Source: Allomyces macrogynus ATCC 38327
Lineage: Eukaryota; Blastocladiomycota; Blastocladiomycetes; Blastocladiales; Blastocladiaceae
Length of the DNA stretch: 34,608 nucleotides
Reading direction: 5' to 3'
Assembly (NCBI GenBank): GCA_000151295.1
Contig: GG745344.1
Coordinates: forward strand, 642,999-677,606
A program made the translations under genes and the position numbers. Every line of letters starts with the position of its first letter. The stretch's first letter is position 1. The notes under the pieces were generated by a model that searched no databases, was not told the DNA's origin, and saw only the letters and a list, made by a program, of their open reading frames with translations. This document shows positions 19,289 through 28,225 of this stretch, in pieces.

Positions 19289-19735
19289 TCACGTTTGAAT
19301 CTGGACAGGCTTCCTGTCGAGTAGGCATCCCTGTGTTTTCGGGTGGCGCTTTCCACAGGGCATGCAGTCAAATGTCTTCCACTCACATATTTTGATTACT
19401 TTATTAATCTCTTTCCCCATGGCCTCATCAACACGTTCAATGCATTTTACCCCAATCCCACTTTTCACTGTGCCATTCCCGACAATCCACACTTCTTTGA
19501 CATGGATTCCACAAAGACATGTCAAAATCTCATTTGGCTGTTGTGTATGATGCCCAACATGTTCAAGACCTTGAAGTAGGATTTGAAGCTGTATTTTCTG
19601 CTCAACCTCTTCCACTGGCATATCCAACAAGGCAGAGAGCCGGTTCACAAGCCATTCTGGTGACTTGAGTGGATTTTGCTTCCCAGGTTTTGCACACCAG
19701 TACAGTTCCCTGGGGTGTTGGCGGATTTTGTCCAT
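19289..19735 (-). CDS. Unknown viral protein, 148 aa, with C-terminal Cys/His motif
   Basis: It starts at an ATG ('MDKIRQHPRELYWCAKPGKQ'). The N-terminal half is helical ('WLVNRLSALLDMPVEEVEQK'), the middle has beta-strands ('EVWIVGNGTVKSGIGVKCIE'), and the C-terminus has 'CMPCGKRHPKTQGC', a C-x2-C-x4-H-x5-C arrangement that could hold zinc. It is the first gene of the minus-strand run and is divergent from the gene starting at 19,864. No family is recognised. Confidence 0.5.
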   Translation of the reverse strand: MDKIRQHPRELYWCAKPGKQNPLKSPEWLVNRLSALLDMPVEEVEQKIQLQILLQGLEHVGHHTQQPNEILTCLCGIHVKEVWIVGNGTVKSGIGVKCIERVDEAMGKEINKVIKICEWKTFDCMPCGKRHPKTQGCLLDRKPVQIQT

Positions 19736-19830
19736 CTTTAGTTCATACCAATTTGTAAACTTCAGGACTTAATTTGCGACACGACTGGATTATCAATGAG
19801 TTCAAACGCATATGATTTCGTGCATATCCC

Positions 19831-19844
19831 CTCTTTTTTTTCTC
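19831..19844 (+). promoter_or_regulatory. Putative viral promoter motif upstream of the 19,864 gene
   Basis: CTCTTTTTTTTCTC lies about 20 nt before the ATG at 19,864, on the plus strand. It matches the T-tract plus CT core found before minus-strand genes of the same element, so the motif follows gene orientation. Confidence 0.4.
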
Positions 19845-19863
19845 ATTCCAAAAGTCAGGAACA

Positions 19864-20460
19864 ATGCAGAACACAATCTCGCCCCAGCTCAAGAAAACCA
19901 TGACCCACCTTGACAAGCTCCTGAATGACAGTCGCCAAGTCGTTCTTTGTGAATTTGTCAACATGGACGTGCTCAAGGACCTTACCAAGAAGCACTCGGG
20001 TGTTCCCCAGGACATCAAGAAGCAGCTCAAGGCTTACCACAGCCTATTCAACCTGTCCTATGGGGATGGCAAGGAGACTGTCTACTTGTTCACAAACAAG
20101 AAGTGGAACCAAGAGAAGCGCTTTGGACGTCTCTCTGCTCCACCCATTTTCAAGACCATCTTGTTGGTTTACAACCTCAACAGCAAGGCTCTGGACCTGT
20201 ACCTCGAGAATCGTGACGAGGCGCTGTCCAAGTACAAGCTTATGGAAAAGTCCGATTTTCTGAGCGTCATTTTCAGTGAACATCCACCCTGAAGCCTTCA
20301 CCCAGAGCTCATGGAGATGCACAAGACGCTGTACAATGTTTTGCACCCGCAGATTGCTGCTGATTACCTGGTCATTGTTCAATTCTCAAAGTAACGCTCT
20401 GTCTCAGTTGTCAACAAGGGCTCAGTCATGGCAAATGTGTTCCAAGCATTCCCAAAGTAA
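19864..20460 (+). pseudogene. Unknown viral gene with two in-frame stops
   Basis: It starts at an ATG ('MQNTISPQLKKTMTHLDKLL'). The frame is open for 142 codons to TGA at 20,290-20,292 and then keeps coding character in the same frame ('LHPELMEMHKTLYNVLHPQI') to TAA at 20,392-20,394. A further 21 codons follow to TAA at 20,458. The product is an alpha/beta protein with Lys-rich patches and 'PPIFKTILLVYNLNSKALDL'. No family is recognised. Both internal stops are one C-to-T change away from sense codons (CGA, CAA). It is the last recognisable gene at this end of the viral block and is followed at once by short tandem repeats. Confidence 0.5.
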
Positions 20461-20480
20461 GCCATCCTAGGTCAGAAATC

Positions 20481-20592
20481 TCACAGAATGCCCCCTAAAT
20501 TCATAGAATGCCCCATCCCGGCCAAAGAATTCATAGAATGGCCCCTAAAATTCATAGAATGCTCCCCGAAATTCATAGAATGGACCATTCCC
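20481..20592. repeat. Degenerate tandem repeat with ATTCATAGAATG core
   Basis: Four full copies of ATTCATAGAATG plus a variant first copy (TCACAGAATG) are spaced by 7-20 bases of C/A-rich sequence such as GCCCCTAAA. The core ATTC-ATA-GAAT is itself an imperfect palindrome. The array starts 20 nt after the last viral frame. Confidence 0.7.
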
Positions 20593-20631
20593 AGAACCCC
20601 CTGGCTGTAGTGCAGCTGTGCTGCCCACACA

Positions 20632-20928
20632 TGGACCTAGGTCCAAGACAGCAGTTCCTAGGTCCATTTCCCCTGTCCATCCCTCTTGAGCACCTGTTCT
20701 CAGACTTGCTCGCAGTACATATCCCCAAATTCCACTCACCAACCGTCATGGACCTAGGTCCCAGGATTTGGTCCAGGTCCCCAGGCTTACAGGGGCATGT
20801 CCAGAGCCCTGCCTGAAGAATCAATCGTAGTGGTCATGGTAGGGTGTTTAAGGAGGTGGTGGTCCAGGAGCGCTTGGACTTAGGACAGCATTTTTACTTA
20901 TGGTTGGACCTAGGGCAGGGTCCTAGGG
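20632..20928. repeat. Cluster of CCTAGG palindromes (GGACCTAGGTCC and variants)
   Basis: TGGACCTAGGTCCA (20,632-20,645) is a perfect 14-bp palindrome. Related copies occur at 20,657-20,666, 20,749-20,762, 20,904-20,914 and 20,920-20,928. The CCTAGG hexamer also flanks the motif near 18,985 and occurs in the transposon ends. Confidence 0.55.
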
Positions 20929-22573
20929 CAGATGTGGCGCCAACCTTGAGGTCAGTGCCAGTGGAAGTGGCGTGTGTATTGAGTGCATTGCCCAAAGTGT
21001 GAGCATGCACGCTTCAAGTCTCTGCCAAACAACTATCACTGCATGTGGGGCCAATGGTTCAAGTCAAGCAACTGCATGGGAAATAACATGACTGTGACTA
21101 GTCAGCACACATGCCAGTAACAGCAGTACCCATACCATTCAGCATCTGATGGTGCACAAGCATGCAATGGCACACATGCAACAGCACCCACACATCAACA
21201 GGCAACCATGCAACAGTACACATGCAATGGCAATGGCAACTGGACATGAGTGCACACACAACAGCAACAGCACCTGGGATGGGGTGAATGTGATGGTCAA
21301 CATGCAGCAGCACCTGCAAAAACTGCACCTGTGCAACTGGACCAGCACCAACAGCGCCTGAACAAGTGGCACTTGCTCTGCACCATCCACAAGACCCCAC
21401 CCATCCATGAAAGACCATCTGCACGACATGTGCAAATGACACTACTTTCTTGGCAGCCTTTCTCAAAAGCTCTTTATTTTGATGGCGCTTTATCTTGACA
21501 GCACACATTTGCAGCAGCACAGAGTGAGGTCAGTCACAGGAGTGAGAGTCCAGGGATGAGACGGTTTGTGGGAGCTGCACTGCATGTATATGACTGGTGG
21601 TGGAGCACAACTCTTGTTGCAACATCATGACAATCTGACAACCTGATGATGCCTGCACAACACCCTGGTGAGCAACTTGAATGGTGATGACAGGTAACAG
21701 TTAGAGCATGGCCATGAATGTGCTACTGTTATCATGGCCGCTTACAGTTGCAGTCATGAGCATGATGATATGCACCCGCCCACCCAACATGTGGGCTGCA
21801 GAGAACGACTGGAGGCAGCAACACATGAGGACCACTTGCACCACTTTCCATTGATTCAAGGTGGTTGTGTGTCAAGGAGCTTGATTCAAACAATAAAGAT
21901 GGGGAGCAGTTCTTCTGGTGGTTGATGTGGAAAGCCTTGGCACAAAAAATTGGAGTTGAGGAAAGGCTGGGGAACACAGTTACAGCAATACTCTGCTGTT
22001 TGGCATGTGTTGTCATGCACAACATATCAAGGAGGGATTGGAAAGTGGTGGAGAAGAGTGGTAAAGTTGTGGTGAGGCGATTCTGCACATTCTAAAACCG
22101 AGAAAACAACAGAGTGCTTACAATCAAGGCAACACACGACCAAGACACCAGGCCCAAGGACACCTGTGGATTTTGAGGACTTGATGCATCCACCATTGCT
22201 CTTGGTGGCTTTTGGCTCAGGAATCTTGCACAGAGGTGGGTGCTGCAGAAAAGAATGTCCAGACTGCTGCAGCTCAAAAAGCAGATCCCAGTTGATGTGT
22301 GGGTGTGGAACAAGGTTGACAACATTCAAGGTCATGCACATGTGAGGAAAGTACATCAAATGGGCAACTTTGAGAACATGTTGGAACAAATTACGCACAA
22401 CCAGAGAGGGCAGGTGCAGTGCAAGTGCATCAACAAGACAAGTGAAACCAAGCATAACCTTGGCATCAGTATCAAGAATTGCAATTGCTGCTAGATCCAA
22501 CACGCCTTGTTCAACATACATTGCAGCAGCTTGCCATGCCAATGAAGGCAACAATTGCACACATGGCACAATA
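20929..22573. other. Non-coding or fully decayed part of the insertion
   Basis: It is TG/CA-rich and CpG-poor. 21,120-21,360 is dominated by short imperfect ACATGCAA/GCAATGGC and CAGCA repeats. Open frames occur on both strands but have skewed Cys/His/Met composition and match nothing. The last part (about 22,100-22,573, minus strand) is open and continues, in phase, the frame interrupted by the transposon; see the remnant at 26,143-27,910. Confidence 0.45.
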
Positions 22574-22656
22574 CTGTAGTGGCTCCTAGGATAGTCCACA
22601 ATAGAAGAAAGGGCCCAGGCCTAAGCTAATGCTTCATCTGGTGTTGGAACGGCTGG
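22574..22656 (+). repeat. Left terminal inverted repeat of the pogo-like element
   Basis: 83 bp, starting CTGTAGTGGCTCCTAGGATA. It matches the reverse complement of 26,061-26,142 with three substitutions and one single-base indel. Confidence 0.9.
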
Positions 22657-23017
22657 ATCAGTGGGCTGCCACACACTGCAGCAGGCCACATCATTGGCCC
22701 ACTGATGTGTGCACTCAGTGGTGAGTCCATGGCAACAAACAACATGACTCCATCTGACAAAGTTGCACTGCTCCTCTACCATTGGTCAGCCAGCCGCAGT
22801 GATGGATGTCATGATAACTGTGCACATGAGCCTGTCCCACCACCCACTGCACACATCCATCATGACAAAAGGGAACCCTGGCAAGCTGTGCAAAGACCCC
22901 AAAGAGGACCACACTGCATGGCTCATGGCCATTGCTGTGGTAAAAGTGGGCAAGCGCATCCCCTAAACACAGCACCACAAAACAAACAAGAACAAGCTAC
23001 AGCTAATCTGGCTGAAG

Positions 23018-25742
23018 ATGACGCTTGAGGGACTGGCAACAAGGTGCCCACTGACGTGCTCAGTCACAGTCTTCCACCAGGCCTTTGTGCCCAAGGGCAT
23101 GAGCAAGAGCATGCTGCAGAAATTGCTCCACAAGCATGGTCATGACAGGCGCATTGTCAGCCTCAAGGGGTTGCAGCCAAGCATGAAAGCAGTTGGCAAA
23201 GGTGCTCAGCCCAAGTTCCCAAACACCAAAGGCCTCCTCCAGGCGTTTGTTGCAGAGCGTTTGGCCAAGGGGTTAATTACCACAAAGAGGCACATTGTGC
23301 TAAGGATCAGCATTGTTATTTATGATTGGGCCCTAGCAACAGGGCAAGGCTGTTCATGCATTGAAAAAGCGTGTTTCATGCACCAGGACCAGAAAGGAAT
23401 GGACAAACTGACCACACAGAGTCTATTTATAGCGATTCGCAAGCATGCCCTGACCACCAATCTGGCCTCAGGGCCATTCCATGCCACAAAGAAGTGGTGG
23501 CTTGGCCTCAAGTACCACTGGTGTATTGCACGCCATCAGATCACAACCACTGGCTGCAAACCCATCAAGGCCAAGGAACTGCACATTGCCAAGTTCCACC
23601 TGGAGCTCCTCAACCTTGTCGCCTCATTGAAATTTGCAGTCATTGTGAACCTCAAAGAAAGCAGCTTTGCATTCAAGGAGTCTGGCAACACAACCTATGT
23701 ACCACCTGGGACCAAGGTCATGCACTGCACCATGGAGCAGTCAGGCAGCAAGAAGCACACAGTCACAATCTTGGGCTTGATGGCCATCTTCCCAGATGGC
23801 ACTACAAACTTGCCAACCGCATTGCTTGTATTGCCAGGCCTGTGAGCTCATTGACTCAGACCCAGCCACCACCAAATGTGAGGATGGTGCAGGTTTCTCT
23901 GACCCTAAGTGGTGCTGCTGTCAGTGACCAAGCCAACCAAGGACGAGTGGGACACATACACTGTGTGCAATGCACACATGTTCCACTCCAGCAATGGGTG
24001 GTACAATGAAAATGGTTTGTACATTGAGTGTGGGCAGGAGTAGTGTTGTCAACATGCAAATCTAACAGACCACCATTTCAGTGATGCTACAGTACATGCA
24101 CATGTCACTCATCCTGCAGTTTGTGCACCTCAACAGCCTGAAACTGCTTGTCATTGACAAGGCAAGCTTCCACATGACCACATGCGTCTGTATCTGGTCC
24201 AAGGCGCTTGGGTGGACCGTCTTCTTGATCCTGGCTGGCTGCACTGACATTTTGCAGCCAGTGGACGTGATGCTGAATAAAGTCATGAAAGTATGTTGCA
24301 CAATGAGCCTGATGCACACTGTGTGTGGACATTGGGGCTGATGGTCAACAAAACAGGCAATGCACTGTGACTTGTTTATACCAAGGGAAGAAGAATGGGC
24401 CACCAAGGAAAATGCACACACAAGTCACGTCAAGGTGGTGCAACATGCCATGGTCGACAAGGCCATGTGCACAGGCAACATGAACTGGCTCAAGCACAAG
24501 CTTGAGACTGCTGAGGAGCACACAGCATCATCACCCAAGTTCAGGCAATTTGTGACGACCAGCCCTATGATGGCACAAGTGAGCTTGGTGACAACATGAC
24601 ACAGCAGCTTGGCCAACCTGGTGGTGATCAAGAAGATACAAACTACTGTCACAGAGGCCACCACTACCTGAGTGGCTGCTGTGCAAGCTGCCAGTGGTCT
24701 GGCAGAGTGTGGTCATGGTCACAGTCATGGGTGGGGAGGATGTGGTTGTGGGCAGGGTGGAGGTGGTCATGGCAGGGAGAAGGTGGTCCTGCATCAGTCA
24801 TTGAGCCCATGCACACTGCTGTCAGTCTTGGAACCATCAGTATGGAACTGGTCAGTGGCCCCACATGTGCCACTTGTCCCACACCCATCATCAGTGCTGG
24901 CAATGTTGCCAGTCCCACATCGACCATTGGCCCCATGGCAGCCAGCTGGAACAGTGACATGCAGAATGAGGCCAGGGACAAGGACGATTTCAAGGGCAAC
25001 ACCCAGTTGCTGATGCCAATCAAGCATGCGCTTGTCATGGACATGCTGATAGCAACATGGGATGTGCTGCATGAGAACAGTATTCATGACAAGATCAAGC
25101 GCATGTTCACAAAAGTGGGCATCAGGTTCATGGAGGCGTCCATGTTGTCAGCCAACATAAACATCAAGGGGCTTGAAGACTACAAGATCACAACAGCCAC
25201 ACTCAAGAGCGAGTCTTTCATCCACCACAACCATGGCCGCCACAAGATCTTGAGCCTGTTCCTGGAAAACGAGTGCACATTCCTGGCCACTCTTCTGGCA
25301 CTGCCTGTTGGTCCCCAAGGTACCATGCATCCTGGGGCTGATGCTGTGGCCACTGCCAGTGCCAGGCAACTGGCTGTGGAGGAAGTGCAAACAAACCTTC
25401 CACAGATCGCTCAGGTCAATGTTGTCATGGCTGAGGCGTCAGGTGTGGTTTGATACAATGGGGATGGCAGCAGCAGCCAATGGTGGTTTGGTTGCACTAT
25501 TGGCTGAGGGTGCTGATGAGATTGATGACGATTTGGACGGTGATAACGATTCAAACAGCAATGACGATTCGGATGACAATTTGGCCAGCAATGAGGAGAG
25601 CAAGGCCCGAGGTGATGGGGCCCAGCATGCCAATGACAACTGGATTGTGCATGAGCTGGTGCCAGAGCTGGAATTCGAGGAGGTTGTGTTGCAGAGTTTT
25701 GACGATGTTGCTGGTGCCAACAGCAACAGCAATGATGATTAA
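23018..25742 (+). pseudogene. DDE_1-family transposase, broken into several frames
   Basis: The first piece, 23,018-23,845, has an N-terminal CENP-B-type DNA-binding region ('FPNTKGLLQAFVAERLAKG', later 'WWLGLKYHWCIARHQITTTG') and the start of the catalytic domain ('VIVNLKESSFAFKESGNTTY', 'KKHTVTILGLMAIFPDGT'). A second frame (about 23,930-24,030) contains 'FHSSNGWYNENGLYIE', and a third (24,081-24,341) carries 'LLVIDKASFH' and 'AGCTDILQPVDV', the second and third catalytic Asp motifs. A fourth (24,596-25,453) has a C-terminal helix 'WDVLHENSIHDKIKRMF'. The last (about 25,450-25,742) is an acidic tail. The first catalytic Asp, expected in N-x-D-E-(T/S), is Lys here. With at least three frame changes this cannot encode an active enzyme. 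Confidence 0.75.
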
Positions 25743-26060
25743 GGAGCGGCTGCAGGGGCGGTTGGGCGGGTTGAGTTGGGACAGCATGAGTGGGGCAGTG
25801 TCAGTGTTGAGTCCATGTACATATCAGGTCTATTGGGACAGGCTTTTGACGCATCTGCATCGCTCCCAAGGCTGTTTTGCAACTGTCGCTGTTGTGCATG
25901 GTGGGAGCATGGGCCAGAGTGGAGGAGGAGTGTGCAGTGCGACCCTGTCAGATGGGGTCACATTTCTTATTGCCATGACCTCACAGTGACATGCACCAAG
26001 TGGGCAGGCTGATGACGCGGCCAGCAGTGGCGCATGGCGGTCCACCAATGCACAGCAAAG

Positions 26061-26142
26061 CCAGCCGTCCAACACCAGATGAAGCATTAGCTCAGGCCTG
26101 GGCCCTCGCTTCTATTGTGGACTATCCTAGGAGCCACTACAG
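26061..26142 (-). repeat. Right terminal inverted repeat of the pogo-like element
   Basis: 82 bp, the reverse complement of the left repeat. The outermost bases end in CACTACAG, followed by the TA target duplication. Confidence 0.9.
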
Positions 26143-27910
26143 TATTGCAAGTCAGTGTTTTGACAAGGTTGCTCAGTGCTGAGTAGCAAGAAGGCAAGCA
26201 ATACATTGCAGGTGAGTGTGGTGTTGCTGGTGCAACTTGAATCAGCAGAGCCAAAATGAGTTGGAGAGCTGGGTGGTCAGCATTCCATGGAACAGCATCA
26301 TTATGCTGCCATTGAGTTGCATTGATTGCAGCAGTACACAATGCTGCATGCAAGTCTAACCTGTCATCTCCATCATCTCTCCAATGTTTCCATTCCACAT
26401 CATTCCCCATTGTGTCCTCCTCCTCCACCTGAGTTGGCTGCATGCTTTGCCCACTGTGACATATATGGGTGCAAGATCCACAGAAAAGAATACATTGAGA
26501 AGAAGTAGCAGAGTCTGGTTTGCTCCCACACAACACAACAACATTGACTTGGTCATCCCACCAGCATTTTTCCAATGTGCCACCAGCAACAAGAAATGCA
26601 ATGGAATACAGCAACCCAGCACCAAAGAAAAGACGGTTGTCAAGGTTGACAATGCCATCATCACAGACATCATATGCACCAATCCAACTGCAATCCTCCT
26701 GTGTGCACTTGAATGCAGATGCACTAAGACCAGTGACAAAGCCACAACAACTTGTGAACAATGCCCAATGCTGAGCAGTTGACAGCATCAGGGCCCTGCA
26801 CTGGCGCAGAACAGCACACACAAATGTCAACATGGTCAGGCACAATTGTATGAAACAACTCTTTTCCTTGGACAAGTGCAATGCAGCATTCTGGTGAGAA
26901 CAATTCGACCAGCAGTTCGTCCTGCTCCTAGTGCAACTGGTAGGAGCACAGTGAGTAGAATGTGGTGGCGTGTTGTGGAGTGTAAGCATTGGCAGTGGGC
27001 TCTGGATCATTTGCAGCTGCAGGTTGTTCATTTGCTCCAATTGCAACAGCTGGAACACCACCAATTATGGGGACAGTGGGAGCCGCAGGTTGGAGAGAAA
27101 CAGCATGCTGGTAAGCAACAGTGGCCAAGTACAAATCAATCTCATGGTCATTGTCGTCCAGGTCAATTGGCAGCAAGTCAATCTGTGGCAACAGGTCAAT
27201 GGGTGGCAAGTCATGGCATTGGCCAACAGCAACCAGATCAACAACTCGATTTTGGACCAACTTAGACACAGCAAGAGCAAGATCTGACTGGTGGTGACAA
27301 TTTGTGCTGCTCCAATTGCAAGTTGCACATCACACACAAGTCCACCCATCACCAAAAAGAAATGGATACAGTTGCTCACCTGAAATGTAAACATAGACAG
27401 GAACACGATTGGGAAACCTGAGACTTTGGCTTTCAAATTGCATGCCAAAATGACACTAGGTTCAAGACAGCCACCAGGTTCAAGACAGCTACCAGGTTCA
27501 ATGCAACTAGTCATGAATGCATTGACTGGGCCCAAGCCAACAGTACAAGGCTCAAGGAGGAGGCTATCATGGACTTGGGCAATTGCTTCAACAACATGTG
27601 GGCAAAGATTGGTCACAAAATCAGGTGCAGAGGAAGGAAACAGCTGGTCAACATTTGGATACTGTGCATGGTGTGACTCATGACCCAGACAAAGAGAGCA
27701 ACTCCAAACAATTGCAGATCAGACATAAAGCTGGATGCAAGCAAGCACAACTGCAGCAAACATGGCTGTTGAATGTGATCTCTGCAGAATGTGTTGCACC
27801 AAAAGGCTTGGAGACAACTTGTGGGACTGCTGTGAGCAAGGAGTAGGCAAATGTTGAGATCAAAGTGTGGGGGGAACATGGCTACAAGCGCAACCACAAG
27901 GGTAAGCACT
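26143..27910 (-). pseudogene. Decayed unknown gene, minus strand, interrupted by the pogo-like element and continued at 22,573-22,100
   Basis: Coding-like stretches on the minus strand change frame several times. About 27,740-27,390 holds 'CSLCLGHESHHAQYPNVDQL', resembling a zinc knuckle with its last ligand lost, then 'CIEPGSCLEPGGCLEP', a short repeat. About 27,390-27,330 reads 'RVPVYVYISGEQLYPFLFGD'. About 27,270-26,930 is acidic ('IDLLPQIDLLPIDLDDND'). About 26,890 reads 'EQDELLVELFSPECCIALVQ'. A frame open from 27,064 runs into the transposon end; with the transposon and one TA removed it stays open to about 22,100. I recognise no family. A zinc-knuckle-bearing transposable element or a lost viral replication gene are both possible. 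Confidence 0.3.
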
Positions 27911-28225
27911 GAGATAAATGGTCAGCAGAGCAAAAACTTTCGCATACTACTGGTCAGTGGGTGACTGCAACCAGGACGTGTCCTAGAGCATTGCATGATG
28001 TATCAGGATCAGGTCAAAGAGGTGATGGATTTGCATCATGCAATACCAATTTGGCTTCCATGTTGCAGTGTGTGTGGACTGGTGGAGAGGTCTTGACGAT
28101 GTGCCTGTGTGCCAGCAATGGGATGGTTTAATGCAGGGGGCAGGTGTGAAGTGGGCGGACCAGGAGCAGGTGGGCCAGGAGCAGGCAGGTGTGGTACTGC
28201 TCACAGTTCTTGTGTGGGGCTGCAG

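Larger units (their letters stand above)
22574..26142. mobile_element. pogo/Tigger-like (Tc1/mariner superfamily) DNA transposon, 3.57 kb, decayed
   Basis: The element is bounded by inverted repeats of about 83 bp that begin CTGTAGTGGCTCCTAGGATA. TA lies outside both ends (22,572-22,573 and 26,143-26,144), the target duplication of this superfamily. Inside are pieces of a CENP-B/HTH-type DNA-binding domain and a DDE_1-type catalytic domain on the plus strand. The length exceeds a simple pogo element because of non-coding or decayed sequence between the left end and the transposase. It is CpG-poor like its surroundings, so it is not a very recent arrival. It was inserted into an older minus-strand open frame. 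Confidence 0.85.
11040..28225. mobile_element. Foreign CpG-depleted insertion: endogenous Polinton-like virus remnant plus nested transposon
   Basis: The flanks are packed with CG dinucleotides: the 60 bases 10,321-10,380 contain 14. Inside, they are scarce: I count 7 in 24,001-24,600. The change occurs near 11,040 and again near 28,225. Gene style also changes, from intron-bearing host genes to closely packed, mostly intronless genes on the minus strand, some overlapping. Capsid, ATPase and fibre-like genes identify a double-stranded DNA virus of the Polinton-like/Varidnaviria type in the left half. The right half holds repeats, a pogo-like transposon and decayed sequence. I found no clear terminal repeats, target-site duplication or integrase, so the exact ends are judged by composition and may be off by tens of bases. 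Confidence 0.85.

Noticed and set aside
21098..21520. Cys/His/Val-rich minus-strand ORF
   Set aside because: It is a translation of short ACATGCAA/CAGCA-type repeats; low-complexity, not a gene.
21865..22095. Possible PIF/Harbinger transposase end ('LACVVMHNIS')
   Set aside because: Only a few residues resemble the family and there is no ATG or catalytic motif nearby.
20929..28225. Viral polymerase, helicase-primase or integrase in the right half
   Set aside because: I looked in all frames for polymerase (DTD-type), helicase Walker A, and tyrosine or DDE integrase patterns apart from the pogo transposase and found none I could support.
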